64,000 nucleotides of DNA from Streptomyces sp. PKU-EA00015 (GCF_013387495.1 NZ_JABZEE010000001.1:186001-250000); one strand, 5' to 3'. Shown: positions 16,256 through 26,473, numbered from the stretch's first letter. Numbers and translations are program-made. Notes: generated by a model from the sequence alone, not told the origin.

Positions 16256-18088
16256 TTGAACGGTTCCAGGCGGAGACTCATAGCCGTCGCGGCAGCGAGC
16301 GCCACGCTCGCCGGCGTTGCCGCGACGACTTCCGTGGCGTTTGCCGCAACGCCAGCGAATCCCGCACCGAAGCCCGCCCCGGCGTCGCAGGCGATGTCCA
16401 CCCCTCCGGCCGCGCCGGTGGAGAAGGTCATCGTCACCTACAAGTCCAAGGCCGCCGAGGCCACGTCCAACACGGCGGCCAGGAGCGACGCGGCCGACAA
16501 GGCCGGGAAGACCGGCGAGAGCCTGTCCTTCGAGCGCCGGCTCGCCGGCGGCTCGGCCCTGGTCGACCTCGGGGGCGAGGCGTCCACGAAGGACCTGGCC
16601 GAGGTCATGGACGCCTTCCGCGCCGACCCGCAGGTCGCCTCCGTGGAGGCGGACATCCGTGCCTACGCGATGGCCGTCACCCCCGACGACACCGAGTACG
16701 CCAAGCAGTGGGACCTCTTCGAGGCCACCGGCGGCATGAACGTGCCCGGCGCCTGGGACAAGACCACCGGCAGCGGCGTGACCGTCGCCGTCATCGACAC
16801 CGGGTACGCGGCGCACACCGACCTCGCCGCGAACACCGTCGCCGGCTACGACTTCATCTCCAGCGCCACCGACGCCCGTGACGGCGGCGGCCGCGACAGC
16901 AACCCGAAGGACGAGGGCGACTGGAACGCCACCGACGGCGAGTGCGGCGTCGGTTCGCGGGCCGGCAACTCCTCCTGGCACGGCACGCACGTCGCGGGCA
17001 CCATCGCGGCCACGACGAACAACGCCAAGGGCGTCGCGGGTATCGCGTACGACTCGAAGGTCCAGCACGTCCGCGTCCTCGGCAAGTGCGGCGGTTCCTC
17101 CTCGGACATCGCCGACGCCATCACCTGGGCCTCCGGCGGCTCCGTGCCGGGCATCCCGGCCAACGCGACCCCGGCGAAGGTCATCAACCTGAGCCTGGGC
17201 GGCGCCAGCAGCACCTGCCCGAGCGTCTACCAGAACGCCATCAACGGCGCCGTCTCCCGCGGCACCACCGTGGTCGTCGCGGCGGGCAACAGCAACACCA
17301 ACGCCTCCGGCTTCACGCCCGCCAACTGCGCGAACATCATCAACGTGGCGTCCACCAGCCGCGAGGGCAACCGGTCGTTCTACTCGAACTACGGCACCAT
17401 CGTCGACGTCGCCGCACCCGGCGGCGAGACCCGCCGCGCCACGGACACCCCCGGCACGGTGACCACCCCGGAGAACGGCATCCTCTCGACGCTCAACTCG
17501 GGTACCACCACCCAGTCGACCGAGAACTACAAGCCCTACCAGGGCACGTCGATGGCCGCCCCGCACATCGCCGGCCTCGCCGCGCTGCTGGAGTCCGCCA
17601 AGCCCACGCTGACCCCGGCCGACATCGAGTCCGCCATCAAGGCGAACGCCAGGCCGCTGCCCGGCACGTGCACGGGCGGCTGCGGCGCCGGCATCGCGGA
17701 CGCGACCAAGACGGTGAACGCCGTCTCCGGCGCCACCCCCGGCGGTTCGGTCTACAGCAACACGAACAACGTGACCATCTCGGACAATTCGACCGTCACG
17801 TCGTCGATCGCGGTCACGGACCGCACCGGCAACGCCCCCGCCGCCCTCAAGGTCGACGTGGACATCAAGCACACCTGGCGCGGTGACCTGGTGATCGACC
17901 TGATCGCCCCGGACGGCACGGTGCGCAACCTCAAGGCGTCCTCCGGCTCGGACAGCGCGGACAACGTCCTCGCGACGTACACCGTCGACGCCTCCACCGA
18001 GGTCGCAGCCGGCACCTGGAAGCTTCAGGTCCGCGATGTGGCCTCGGGTGACACCGGCTACATCGACTCCTGGAGCCTCACCTTCTGA
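16256..18088 (+). CDS. Secreted subtilisin-family (S8) serine protease with C-terminal P-domain
   Basis: 610 residues. The TTG start follows GAGAGGA and gives a Sec signal peptide (NGSRRRLIAVAAASATLAGV to FAATPA). Residues ~55-140 are an inhibitor_I9-type propeptide (VEKVIVTYKSKA to SVEADIRAYAM). The catalytic domain has D181 in VAVIDTGYAAH, H242 in HGTHVAGTIA and S432 in GTSMAAPHIAGLAAL, with the oxyanion Asn region VVVAAGNSNTNAS. The last ~110 residues (SNTNNVTISDNSTVTSS to GYIDSWSLTF) form a proprotein-convertase P-domain. It is an extracellular, self-processing endoprotease. Monocistronic with a structured leader; probably growth-phase regulated, though no site is visible. Confidence 0.95.
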   Translation: MNGSRRRLIAVAAASATLAGVAATTSVAFAATPANPAPKPAPASQAMSTPPAAPVEKVIVTYKSKAAEATSNTAARSDAADKAGKTGESLSFERRLAGGSALVDLGGEASTKDLAEVMDAFRADPQVASVEADIRAYAMAVTPDDTEYAKQWDLFEATGGMNVPGAWDKTTGSGVTVAVIDTGYAAHTDLAANTVAGYDFISSATDARDGGGRDSNPKDEGDWNATDGECGVGSRAGNSSWHGTHVAGTIAATTNNAKGVAGIAYDSKVQHVRVLGKCGGSSSDIADAITWASGGSVPGIPANATPAKVINLSLGGASSTCPSVYQNAINGAVSRGTTVVVAAGNSNTNASGFTPANCANIINVASTSREGNRSFYSNYGTIVDVAAPGGETRRATDTPGTVTTPENGILSTLNSGTTTQSTENYKPYQGTSMAAPHIAGLAALLESAKPTLTPADIESAIKANARPLPGTCTGGCGAGIADATKTVNAVSGATPGGSVYSNTNNVTISDNSTVTSSIAVTDRTGNAPAALKVDVDIKHTWRGDLVIDLIAPDGTVRNLKASSGSDSADNVLATYTVDASTEVAAGTWKLQVRDVASGDTGYIDSWSLTF

Positions 18089-18280
18089 TCCCTCCGATCG
18101 ATGGTGTATCACCGCAGGTCACGGCGCGTTCCCGGCTTCTGCAGGGGGCGCGCCGTCCGGCTGCATAGGCCCAGACCTGTCCGCATGCCGGACGACGGGC
18201 CTGGACTGCGGGGACAGGGTTCGTATCCTCTGCTCGAACGGGCAGGGGGCCCGCACACGCCGGAGGGTGGTGGTGGGCTC

Positions 18281-21118
18281 ATGACATCGGCCGCATACCG
18301 CGCCGAGCCGGTCGGCCGCGCGGAACTGCTCGCCCGCCTGGACCGGGTGCTGAGTACCGGCGGCCGTGCGCTGCTCACCGGTCCCCCGGGAGTCGGCAAG
18401 ACCGAGGTCGCGCTCTCCGCCGCCGCGCGCGCCGAGGCACGGGGCGAGACCGTGCTCTGGCTGGCCGCGCTGCCCGCCGACCGCGGCATCCCGGGTGCGG
18501 CCGCGGCCGCGCTCATCGCCTCCGTCGCCGCGGCCGCCCCGCCCGCGCAGGGTCCGGGCCGCGAGGGGGACGTCCTCGCGGATCTGCCCGGCCCGCAGCG
18601 CGCCGCCGTCGCCATGCTGTGCCGTGAGGCGCCGATGCCGGACGGCGGCTGGGACCCGGTCGCCCTGCGTCTGGCCCTCGCCCGCATCCTGCGCGCCCTG
18701 GCCGCGCGCGGGCCCGCCCTCCTGGTGCTCGACGGCGTCCAGTGCATCGACCCGGCGAGCGCCGATCTGCTCCGGTTCGCGCTCCGCCTGGCGCCCCCCG
18801 AACTGCGGGCCGTCGCCGTCGACACCCCGGCCGCGTACGGCACGGGCGGCGACCCGTCCGACGGGCGGGCGGCACCACGAGCGACCGTGGAGCCGCTCTG
18901 GGAGCCGTCCGAGGCCGACGTGCTGAACGTGCCGCCCCTGCAGGCCGACGAGATCGCCGAACTCCTCATCCACCACCGGCTGCCCGCCCGCATGGCGGGC
19001 CGCATCCACAAGGCCAGCGGCGGCAACCCGCGGCTCGCGCTGGCCGTCGGCCGCTCCCTCGCCGACGCACGCACACCGGTGCACCACGCCGAGTCCCTGT
19101 CGCTGTCGGGCCGCGCCCGGGACCTCGCCCGCGCACTGCTCGGCGCCGTCCCGCCGGACGTCCGCGCGACCCTCCTGCTCGCGGCGCTCGCCCTGCGGCC
19201 GTCGGCCTCGCTGATCCGCCGGGCCGGGCGGCCGACCGCCGAGGCGGATCTGGCGGCAGCGGAACGCGCGTCGCTGATCCGGCTCACGGAGGACGGCACG
19301 GTCGCCTTCTCGGCCGGCGTCCTGCCCTCGACCCTGGTGCACGACGCCTGCTGGACCGAGCGCAGCTCGGGCCACGCGGCGCTCGCCGGGGTCGTCGACG
19401 ACCCGGTCGAGGCCGTACGGCACCGGGCGCTGGCCACCGACGTTCCCGACGAGGAGCTGGCCGCGGAGGTGTCGGCCGCCGCGGAGACGGCCCGGCGGCG
19501 CGGCAACAGCACGCTCGCCGCGGAACTCGCCCTGCTCGCCGCCGAGTCCACTCCGGGCCTGCACGGCCCGCAGCGCATCGCGCGGCTCGTCGACGCGGCG
19601 GAGGAGGCGGCCCGCGCGGCCCGCGCCGATCTGGCGATGCGCGCGGCGACGGACCTGCTGGCACGGGACGCGTCCCCGGCCGACCGGGTGCGGGCCCGGC
19701 TCGCGGTGCTGGACACCGCGGGTCAAGGGCTGACGGACCTCGACGAGATCTACGTCCACGCCATGGAGGACTCGGAGGGCGACACGGCGCTGCGGGCCGC
19801 CGTACAGCTGCGGCTGGCGGTCAAGTACGTGCTGGCCGACGGCGACCCGGTGCGTTCGCGCGCGGCGGCCGTGGAGTCGGCTGCGCTCGCGGCGTCGGTG
19901 GACGACCGCGGCACGGCGGCCAAGGCCCTGACGGTGCAGGCACGCATGGACCGGGTGCTCGGATCGCCGGACGCGGAGCGCGTACTCGCCGAGGCGCGCG
20001 CCCTCGAAAGGGCGGCGCGCCCGCTCGGCATCCGCAACGCCGCCCAGATCCTCACGATCCGCCATGCGATGTTCGACGATCGCCTCATTGAGGCCCGCGA
20101 CCAGCTGGGGGCGCTGCTGCCGCTCGTCGAACGCCGCGGTTCGGTGGAGGACGCCATCGAACTGTTCCGCACGCTCGCGGAGGTCGAGGCGCGGCAGGGC
20201 CATTGCGCCGCCGCGCTCGCCCACGCCGGCCGGTCGCTCGCCCTGACGCTGGAGGCCGGGCTCTCGCCGGGACCCGCCTGGTACGCGCTGGCCCTCGCCG
20301 AGACGGCCGGCGGAAGTTTCGCGCGTGCCGCCAGTTACGCGCGGCGCAGCGCCCAGGCATCGGAGGAGGAGGGCGACCACGTCTTCCTGTCCCGCAGCCT
20401 CTATGCGCTCGGCCGGGTCCAGTTGCTCTGCGGTGACGTCGCCACGGCGCTGGAGACCCTCCGGCGGGTGCAGGCCGGCGAGCGTGCCCAGGCGACCGTC
20501 GATCCGTCGATGCTGCGCTGGCACGAGGAGCTCGCCGAGGCCCTGGTCGCGGTCGACGCACTGGAGGAGGCGGAGGCGCTGCTCGCGGACGTCCGCCCGG
20601 TGGCCGACCGGCTCGGCCGCACGACGGTGCTGCTCGGCTGCGACCGGGCGCGTGCCGTCCACCTCGCCGCGAGCGGCTGCCCGGACGAGGCGGCGTCGCT
20701 GCTGACGGAGGTCGCCGAACGGTACGGCGCGGCGGGCCTGCCGCTGGAGCGCGGCCGGGCGCTGATCACACTGGCCCGTGTCGAACGCCGCCGCCGCAGG
20801 CGGTCGGCGGCCGCGAGCGCGTTGCAGGCGGCGGCCGCGGTCTTCGAACGGGCGGGCGCCACACCTTGGCTGGCACTCGCGACGGAGAGCCCGACTCCCC
20901 CGGCGGAGCCGGTGCCCACCGCGCGGGGCGGCGCCCTGTCGGCCCTCACGGACGCAGAACTGCGACTGGCGCGGCTGGTGGGCCAGGGAGCGAGCAACCA
21001 GGAGGCGGCGGCGAAGCTGTACCTGAGCGTGAAGACCGTCGAGGCGAGGCTGACCCGCATCTACCAGAAACTGGACGTCCGTTCACGGGCCCAACTGGCG
21101 ACTGCGCTGAACAGCTGA
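18281..21118 (+). CDS. LAL-family (large ATP-binding LuxR) transcriptional regulator
   Basis: 945 residues. N-terminal AAA/NACHT-like ATPase with Walker A GPPGVGKT (residues 34-41) and Walker B LLVLDGVQ. The central TPR-like helical region spans roughly residues 350-860. A C-terminal LuxR HTH runs LSALTDAELRLARLVGQGAS, then EAAAKLYLSVKTVEARLTRI and YQKLDVRSRAQLATAL. LAL proteins (MalT-like) bind an inducer through the helical region and activate transcription in an ATP-dependent manner. There is no adjacent catabolic cluster, so the target and inducer are unknown. The ATG is the only good start in the frame; a GGAGGG lies 13 nt upstream. Confidence 0.93.
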   Translation: MTSAAYRAEPVGRAELLARLDRVLSTGGRALLTGPPGVGKTEVALSAAARAEARGETVLWLAALPADRGIPGAAAAALIASVAAAAPPAQGPGREGDVLADLPGPQRAAVAMLCREAPMPDGGWDPVALRLALARILRALAARGPALLVLDGVQCIDPASADLLRFALRLAPPELRAVAVDTPAAYGTGGDPSDGRAAPRATVEPLWEPSEADVLNVPPLQADEIAELLIHHRLPARMAGRIHKASGGNPRLALAVGRSLADARTPVHHAESLSLSGRARDLARALLGAVPPDVRATLLLAALALRPSASLIRRAGRPTAEADLAAAERASLIRLTEDGTVAFSAGVLPSTLVHDACWTERSSGHAALAGVVDDPVEAVRHRALATDVPDEELAAEVSAAAETARRRGNSTLAAELALLAAESTPGLHGPQRIARLVDAAEEAARAARADLAMRAATDLLARDASPADRVRARLAVLDTAGQGLTDLDEIYVHAMEDSEGDTALRAAVQLRLAVKYVLADGDPVRSRAAAVESAALAASVDDRGTAAKALTVQARMDRVLGSPDAERVLAEARALERAARPLGIRNAAQILTIRHAMFDDRLIEARDQLGALLPLVERRGSVEDAIELFRTLAEVEARQGHCAAALAHAGRSLALTLEAGLSPGPAWYALALAETAGGSFARAASYARRSAQASEEEGDHVFLSRSLYALGRVQLLCGDVATALETLRRVQAGERAQATVDPSMLRWHEELAEALVAVDALEEAEALLADVRPVADRLGRTTVLLGCDRARAVHLAASGCPDEAASLLTEVAERYGAAGLPLERGRALITLARVERRRRRRSAAASALQAAAAVFERAGATPWLALATESPTPPAEPVPTARGGALSALTDAELRLARLVGQGASNQEAAAKLYLSVKTVEARLTRIYQKLDVRSRAQLATALNS

Positions 21119-21183
21119 CCGCCGCGCGGCTGGGCGGGGAAGACGCCCCCTCTTCATCGCCCTCGTCGGCGCCCGACTACCCC

Positions 21184-22017
21184 TCACCGACCGTCGCGGG
21201 GGACGAACAGGACCCGGAACATTCTGGGCCACCACTTGCCCGTCAGCAGGAACTGCTCGGTCCCCGGAACCGCAGCGATGCCGTTCAGGACGTCCGCGTG
21301 CCGTCTCTCGCCTTCGCTGAGCAGTGACGGTACGGCGATGTCACCGGTCACCTCACCGGAGGCGGCGTCGATGCGTACGATCCGATCGGTGGGCCACACG
21401 TTCGCGTACACGGTGTCGCCGACGCATTCCAGCTCGTTCAGCCGTCCCACAGGCCGTCCCTCGGCGGTGACGGCGACCTCGCCCCGTTTCTCAAGCGTTC
21501 GGGTGTCCCGGAAGACGAGCCGGGAGGTGCCGTCGGTCGTCACGAGCCGACCGCGGTGTCGCTGGTGGCACACCCCCCAGCCTTCCCCCTCGTACGGCAC
21601 CCGGCGCAGTTCGGCCAGCGTTCCGGCGTCCCGCTCGATGGCGATGCCGTCCTGCCAGGTGAGCTGCCAGAGCGTCGGTCCCACGACGGTGATTCCCTCG
21701 GCGAACAACGGCGGGGGCAGTTCGGCGCGCTGCGCCGGCGGGGCGCCGGGCCGGCCTGCCCTGAGCGTCGAGCGGCCGGCCAGGCCCGTGCTCTCGTAGA
21801 GCCTGCCGTGGGCCATCTCCAGGCCCTGGGTGAAAGCCGTCGGATCATGAGGCAGGGTCTCGACGACCCGGACCGTCAACGGCTCGACCCGTGCCGCCGT
21901 CTGCCCGGGCATGCCCCGTCCGCGATCCACGGCTCCGTCGCCCGTGTCGCACGAGCCGACGAGCATCCCGCCGACCAGAGCGACGATCGCCACAGTGACC
22001 ACGAACGCAAGCCGCAT
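21184..22017 (-). CDS. Glutamine cyclotransferase family lipoprotein
   Basis: 277 residues. Lipoprotein-like leader with C23 in MLVGSCDTG. The beta-propeller QC motifs are present: HDPTAFTQGLEMAHGRLYES, then STGLAGRS, LFAEGITVVGPTLWQLTWQD, EGWGVCHQ, RLNELECVGDTVYANVWPTD and a C-terminal VLNGIAAVPGTEQFLLTGKW. Family members convert N-terminal glutamine to pyroglutamate on exported peptides or proteins. The ATG start is preceded only by a long hydrophilic frame that I take as non-coding. It converges with the LAL gene with 65 bp between. Confidence 0.88.
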   Translation of the reverse strand: MRLAFVVTVAIVALVGGMLVGSCDTGDGAVDRGRGMPGQTAARVEPLTVRVVETLPHDPTAFTQGLEMAHGRLYESTGLAGRSTLRAGRPGAPPAQRAELPPPLFAEGITVVGPTLWQLTWQDGIAIERDAGTLAELRRVPYEGEGWGVCHQRHRGRLVTTDGTSRLVFRDTRTLEKRGEVAVTAEGRPVGRLNELECVGDTVYANVWPTDRIVRIDAASGEVTGDIAVPSLLSEGERRHADVLNGIAAVPGTEQFLLTGKWWPRMFRVLFVPRDGR

Positions 22018-22189
22018 GGCTGCACACTGGCACACGGGTCCGGCGGGGTCGGGCGTGCCCGCCGGACCGGATCGCGACGGTCGTCCCAATGGCGCAGCCG
22101 CCCGGGTGCCACCGCGGCGCGTCGCGGCTCCCGCCGCATGCCCCCCAAGGGCAGGTGGCACCCCGGCCCAGCCCCACCAAAACGCCGAA

Positions 22190-22222
22190 GTCCGGCGACG
22201 CCCTGTTGGGGCATCGCCGGAC
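22190..22222 (-). terminator. Strong bidirectional terminator hairpin
   Basis: GTCCGGCGACGCCC / GGGCATCGCCGGAC, a 14-bp stem with one mismatch and a TGTTG loop. It sits 45 bp beyond the BY-kinase stop, so it ends the minus-strand polysaccharide transcript. Confidence 0.7.
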
Positions 22223-22266
22223 CTGGCACAACAGCATGCGCCGAGGGTGGCCGTGGCCGTGCGGTT

Positions 22267-23739
22267 CTACGACCGCGTCTTGGCCGGAGCCGGCGGCTTG
22301 TGACCGTTGGCGGGCGCCCCACGGCGAGGCGCCAGGCGCGCCGGCACGAGCGCCGAGAGGCGGCCTGTCGAGTCCGGCTTCGGCTGGTACCGGTACGCAT
22401 AGCCGTGCGCCTCGCCGTCGCCTCGTGCCGGAGCCGCGTTCAGGACGGCTCCCAGTACAGGCACGTTGACGCGTTCGAGGATGCGCAGGGCGTCGAGGAT
22501 CTGGCCCCTGCTCGTCCGTCCGGCGCGTGCGACGAGCAGGTAACCGTCGACGGCCTGCGCCATCGCCGGCGTGTCGGCGAACGGAAGCACCGGAGGGGTG
22601 TCCACGACGATGTGGTCGAAGTCCTCCGCGAGGTCATGCAGTACGGACGCGAATTGCGCACTGCCGAGGATCTGGGTCGGGTTCGGCGGAATCATCCCAC
22701 TGGTGAGCACCGAGAAGGACCCTGCCGACTGCAGCACCTCACGCACCCCCGCCTTGCCCACCAGGACAGTGGTCAGCCCGGCGTCCCTGACCAGGCCGAG
22801 GGCCGAGTGGACGGAAGGGCGGCGCAGGTCGCAGTCGATCAGGCATACCCTGGCCCCTTCCTCGGCCAGTGTGGCGGCGAGGTTGACCGACACGCTGCTC
22901 TTGCCCTCGCGCGGCAGCGGACTGGTGACGGCAATGACCTTCGGCGGTCTGCCCACTTCGGCGAACTGGAGATTGACCCGCAGCTTCCGGAAGCCCTCCG
23001 CACGGGGGCTGTGCGTGTCGTCGCGCAGGGAGACCGGGCGCCGTGAGGCTCGCGAGTCGTGCACGATGCTCGACAGCACAGGTGGCCCAGCAGCGGCCGC
23101 CAGGCACTCGGCCAGAGCCTTGGAGTCCCGCATCGACGTGTCGACGGTCTCCAGTGCGACGCCGATCCCCAGCCCGAGGAGCATGCCCACGGCCAGGCCG
23201 AGTGCGACGTTGAGCGTCGTCTTCGGTGACGAAGGGGCGGGCGGCACGGCCGCGGGCTGGACGACGGTGAGCCGCACCGGTGACTCGGCCATGTCCCCGT
23301 CGGGGCTCTCCAGCTCCGTGATCACCTGGGCGAACCGGTCGGCGACGGCATTGCTGATCCGGGCGGCTCGTGCCGCGCGGGTGTCGGTGACGGTCAGACG
23401 GACCAGCACCGTGTTGACCGGAGCCTCGGCCGAGATCCGCGAGCCCAGTTCGCTCGGCGTCATGTTCAACTTGAGGGATTCGACGACGGGTTCGGTCACC
23501 TGTGGGCTGGCCACAATGTCGGCGTATGACTGAACCCTGGCCTGGGTGAATGAGTTCCCCTGGTAGAGCTGGGACGTGTCGTCGCCACTTTGGATGGTGG
23601 CGAAGAGTGTGGTCGTTGCCCGGTACTGAGGAGTGGCAATGCCACTTGCGAGAACACCTGCCGCCGCTCCCAGCAAGGCCATGAAGGCAATGACGCGCCA
23701 TCGGCGGGAAAGGACTCGTAGGTATTGATGCAAATCCAA
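22267..23739 (-). CDS. Polysaccharide co-polymerase/BY-kinase (Wzz-Wzc/CpsD fusion)
   Basis: 490 residues from a TTG start (GGGGAAGACC upstream). Residues 1-195 are a Wzz chain-length domain: MDLHQYLRVLSRRWRV, TM1, an extracytoplasmic helical part, a PSSPKTTLNVALGL motif and TM2. The C-terminal bacterial tyrosine kinase has Walker A SPLPREGKSSVSVNLA, Walker A' LIDCDLRRP, Walker B VVDTPPVLPFAD, and a small C-terminal tyrosine cluster (GYAYRYQ). In Wzy-type systems this protein controls polymer length and export through cycles of autophosphorylation. The matching phosphatase gene lies 19 kb away at 41.5 kb, the other side of the locus. It is separated by 134 bp from the upstream dehydrogenase gene. 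Confidence 0.92.
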   Translation of the reverse strand: MDLHQYLRVLSRRWRVIAFMALLGAAAGVLASGIATPQYRATTTLFATIQSGDDTSQLYQGNSFTQARVQSYADIVASPQVTEPVVESLKLNMTPSELGSRISAEAPVNTVLVRLTVTDTRAARAARISNAVADRFAQVITELESPDGDMAESPVRLTVVQPAAVPPAPSSPKTTLNVALGLAVGMLLGLGIGVALETVDTSMRDSKALAECLAAAAGPPVLSSIVHDSRASRRPVSLRDDTHSPRAEGFRKLRVNLQFAEVGRPPKVIAVTSPLPREGKSSVSVNLAATLAEEGARVCLIDCDLRRPSVHSALGLVRDAGLTTVLVGKAGVREVLQSAGSFSVLTSGMIPPNPTQILGSAQFASVLHDLAEDFDHIVVDTPPVLPFADTPAMAQAVDGYLLVARAGRTSRGQILDALRILERVNVPVLGAVLNAAPARGDGEAHGYAYRYQPKPDSTGRLSALVPARLAPRRGAPANGHKPPAPAKTRS

Positions 23740-23873
23740 GGTCTTCCCCGATCGGAGCGAGTAATGACACAGTCACGTTAGGGTCGGCACCGAGAATTTC
23801 AGGCGCACGGCATGCGTGTTCGGCCACTCGGTACCATCAGCACTCCTCAGCGAAGTGCATCGGCGGCGCCTTC

Positions 23874-25142
23874 TCAGAGGCGCTCGGCGGCGCCTGAACG
23901 GCAACGGTTGCAGGCGTCGAACACGTAAGGGGCGACACGTTCCACCATTGCGTAGTCGAAGGCGTCGTGATCGGTGGCGACGACCACCGCGTCGGCTGAC
24001 GCGACCTGCTCCTCGGTGAGGTCGACACACAGAATGTCCTGGGGCAGCTGCGACGGATCGACATGCGGTTCCACCGCGAGAACATGTGCGCCGAGTTTCT
24101 GCAGGCCCTGGGCCACGGCGAGGGAAGGGGATTCCCGGATGTCGCCGGTGTTCCTCTTGTAGGCGAGCCCGAGGACCAGGATCTGGCTGCCGTTGACCGG
24201 CTTGCGCCGCGCGTTGAGTCCTCTGGCCACCCGGAGAACCACATGATCGGGCATATGGCTGTTGATGTCGTTGGCGAGTGACACGAAGCGGAAGTCGTGC
24301 TGCAACGCCTGCTTGACCTGCCACGAGAGATACGAAGGATCGATGGGCAGGCAGTGACCGCCGACGCCGGGCCCCGGCAGAAAGCGCATGAATCCGAAAG
24401 GCTTGGTCGACGCCGCGTCGATCACTTCCCAGATGTCGATTCCGAGCGGCCTGCAGAACATCGCAAGCTCATTGACCAGGGCGATGTTCACATGACGGAA
24501 CGTGTTTTCCAGGAGCTTTGTCAGCTCCGCGGTGCGCGGTGAACTCACCGGGACGGTACGGTCCACCACATCGTTGTAGAACTCCTGGACATGCCGCAGG
24601 GAGATGTCATCGATCCCGGAGACCACCTTGGGTGTGTTCTCCAACCGCCAGGTCGGGTTTCCCGGGTCGATCCGTTCCGGACTGTATCCCAGGAAGAAGT
24701 CCTCGCCGGCCCGAAGTCCGCTGCGGGCCTCCAGAAGCGGGCGCACGACATGTTCGGTCGTGCACGGGTACGTGGTGGACTCGAGGATCACCGTGGCGTT
24801 CGCCCGGAGGTGGGGGGCGACCGCCTCTGCGGCGCTCTCCACGAAGCTCAGGTCGGGCGCGCCGTTCTTCAGCGGCGTGGGCACCGTGATGACACACACG
24901 TCGAAGTGCGCGGCATCCGCATAGTCGGTACTGAGGAGGTAGCGGCCCGAGTTCAGGGCGGCCAGGAGGCGGGGAGACGTGACGTCCTCGGCGAACGATT
25001 CACCGGCCGCCAGGCGCTTGACGCGCATCTCGTCCAGGTCGAGACCCACGACGTTGTGCCCGGCCTCGACCACACGAATGGCGAGTGGAAGGCCTACGTA
25101 ACCCTGCCCGACGACGACCACCTTTTTCACTGACACCGACAC
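23874..25142 (-). CDS. UDP-sugar 6-dehydrogenase (UDP-ManNAc dehydrogenase, WecC type)
   Basis: 422 residues. N-terminal Rossmann motif VVVVGQGYVGLPLAIRV, the catalytic strand VILESTTYPCTTEHV, the middle helix AELTKLLENTFRHVNIALVN, and the active-site cysteine in GVGGHCLPIDPSYL (around residue 265). The C-terminal domain has LVLGLAYKRNTGDIRESPSL. The STTYPCTTE and GGHCLPIDP forms are those of the UDP-N-acetyl-mannosaminuronate/galactosaminuronate branch rather than UDP-glucose dehydrogenase. It therefore supplies a UDP-HexNAc-uronic acid for the polymer. GTG start at 25142 with AGGAGAGACAGAC upstream; an in-frame GTG six bases later is also possible. Divergent from the epimerase gene. Confidence 0.9.
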   Translation of the reverse strand: MSVSVKKVVVVGQGYVGLPLAIRVVEAGHNVVGLDLDEMRVKRLAAGESFAEDVTSPRLLAALNSGRYLLSTDYADAAHFDVCVITVPTPLKNGAPDLSFVESAAEAVAPHLRANATVILESTTYPCTTEHVVRPLLEARSGLRAGEDFFLGYSPERIDPGNPTWRLENTPKVVSGIDDISLRHVQEFYNDVVDRTVPVSSPRTAELTKLLENTFRHVNIALVNELAMFCRPLGIDIWEVIDAASTKPFGFMRFLPGPGVGGHCLPIDPSYLSWQVKQALQHDFRFVSLANDINSHMPDHVVLRVARGLNARRKPVNGSQILVLGLAYKRNTGDIRESPSLAVAQGLQKLGAHVLAVEPHVDPSQLPQDILCVDLTEEQVASADAVVVATDHDAFDYAMVERVAPYVFDACNRCRSGAAERL

Positions 25143-25399
25143 GTCTGTCTCTCCTCTCGCCCGCCCCCACTGAATGCTTCGGTGGAATATTCGCCATGTA
25201 TGCCAGGCCTACACCACCGTCTGTCTGCAGAGTGACACCCTTCAGGCAAACAGAGTCACGCTGTCCCCTGAGCGGCGGGGCAATTGGACTAACAGATCTA
25301 TCAATTCACACTGCTTGTGCCGTTCCGGGCTATCGTTGCCCTGCGTCGCCGGTGGACATGACCCTGGCAATGCCCCACCCACAGACATGGAGTGACGGC

Positions 25400-26473
25400 G
25401 TGACGGACCATCCGAAGTACCTGGTTACAGGAGGAGCCGGATTCATCGGCTCCCATCTCGTCGATGCACTGCTGGCCCGTGGCGAGCCTGTCGTCGCACT
25501 CGACGATCTCAGCACTGGACGCCTGCAGAACCTTGCCGGCGCACGCAATCACGGACACTTCCAGTTCATCCACGGATCCGTGCTGGATGCGCCGCTGGTC
25601 GAAAAGCTGGTAGGTGAATGCGACCGGGTCGTTCACTTGGCTGCAGCAGTTGGGGTGAAGCTCATCATGGAGCAACCACTGAGGTCCTTCACCATCAACA
25701 CCAAGGGAACCGAAACAGTCATCGAAGCGGCGTACCGCCACGGCAGGCCGGTCATTCTTGCCAGCACATCGGAGATCTACGGCAAGAACTCCTCGGGGCC
25801 ACTGACCGAGATGTCCGACCGCATTCTGGGAAGTCCCTCCGTGCCGCGATGGTCCTACAGCACGGCCAAAGCGGTGGACGAGATCCTCGCCGAGCTGTAT
25901 CGCCGCGAGTACGGACTGCGTTCGACGATTGTGCGCTTCTTCAACACCGTCGGTCCCCGGCAGAGCCCGGCCTACGGCATGGTGATTCCGAGATTCGCCC
26001 GACAGGCGGTACAGGGGAAGCCGCTCACCGTCTACGGCACCGGTCGGCAAAGTCGCTGCTTCCTCCATGTCACCGACGTGATCGCTGCACTCGTCTCGCT
26101 GATCGACCGTCCGGAGGCCGAGGGAGAGACGTTCAACATCGGAAGCAACGAGGAAATCAGCGTCCTCGATCTCGCCGCACGCATCATCACGTGCGCGAAG
26201 AGCGCTTCGACCGTGGAGCGTGTCTCCTACAACGAGGCGTACGGACCGGGATTCGAGGACATGGACCGCCGGGTCCCGGACACGACGAAACTGAGAGCCC
26301 TCACCGGCTGGCAACCACGGCGGAATCTCGACGACATCCTCTCGGACGCGGTGGCAGACGCCCGCGGCGAAATGCGGCAGCAGGAGCCGGGGGCCGCTTC
26401 CGTTCGCACGGGCGAAGAACGCACCGGCGACACCAACGGCCGAACGACGGCGGCACGTCCATGCCCGGTCTGA
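25400..26473 (+). CDS. SDR nucleotide-sugar epimerase/dehydratase
   Basis: 357 residues. GTG start chosen for GGAG at 7-nt spacing and because it sits just before YLVTGGAGFIGSHLVDAL. An extended-SDR fold with VVHLAAAVGVKLIMEQPLRS, substrate serine region VILASTSEIYGKNS, catalytic YSTAK, and FNTVGPRQSPAYGMVIPRF. These forms resemble GDP-mannose/UDP-glucuronate-type epimerases. The C-terminal ~35 residues (EMRQQEPGAASVRTGEERTG) look disordered. The last 13 nt overlap the transferase gene that follows, so the two are one operon. It would make or modify an NDP-hexose precursor. Confidence 0.88.
   Translation: MTDHPKYLVTGGAGFIGSHLVDALLARGEPVVALDDLSTGRLQNLAGARNHGHFQFIHGSVLDAPLVEKLVGECDRVVHLAAAVGVKLIMEQPLRSFTINTKGTETVIEAAYRHGRPVILASTSEIYGKNSSGPLTEMSDRILGSPSVPRWSYSTAKAVDEILAELYRREYGLRSTIVRFFNTVGPRQSPAYGMVIPRFARQAVQGKPLTVYGTGRQSRCFLHVTDVIAALVSLIDRPEAEGETFNIGSNEEISVLDLAARIITCAKSASTVERVSYNEAYGPGFEDMDRRVPDTTKLRALTGWQPRRNLDDILSDAVADARGEMRQQEPGAASVRTGEERTGDTNGRTTAARPCPV

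Noticed and set aside
18119..20662. 847-codon minus-strand frame under the LAL regulator
   Set aside because: Arg/Gly-rich shadow of the 945-residue regulator, which has Walker and LuxR motifs.
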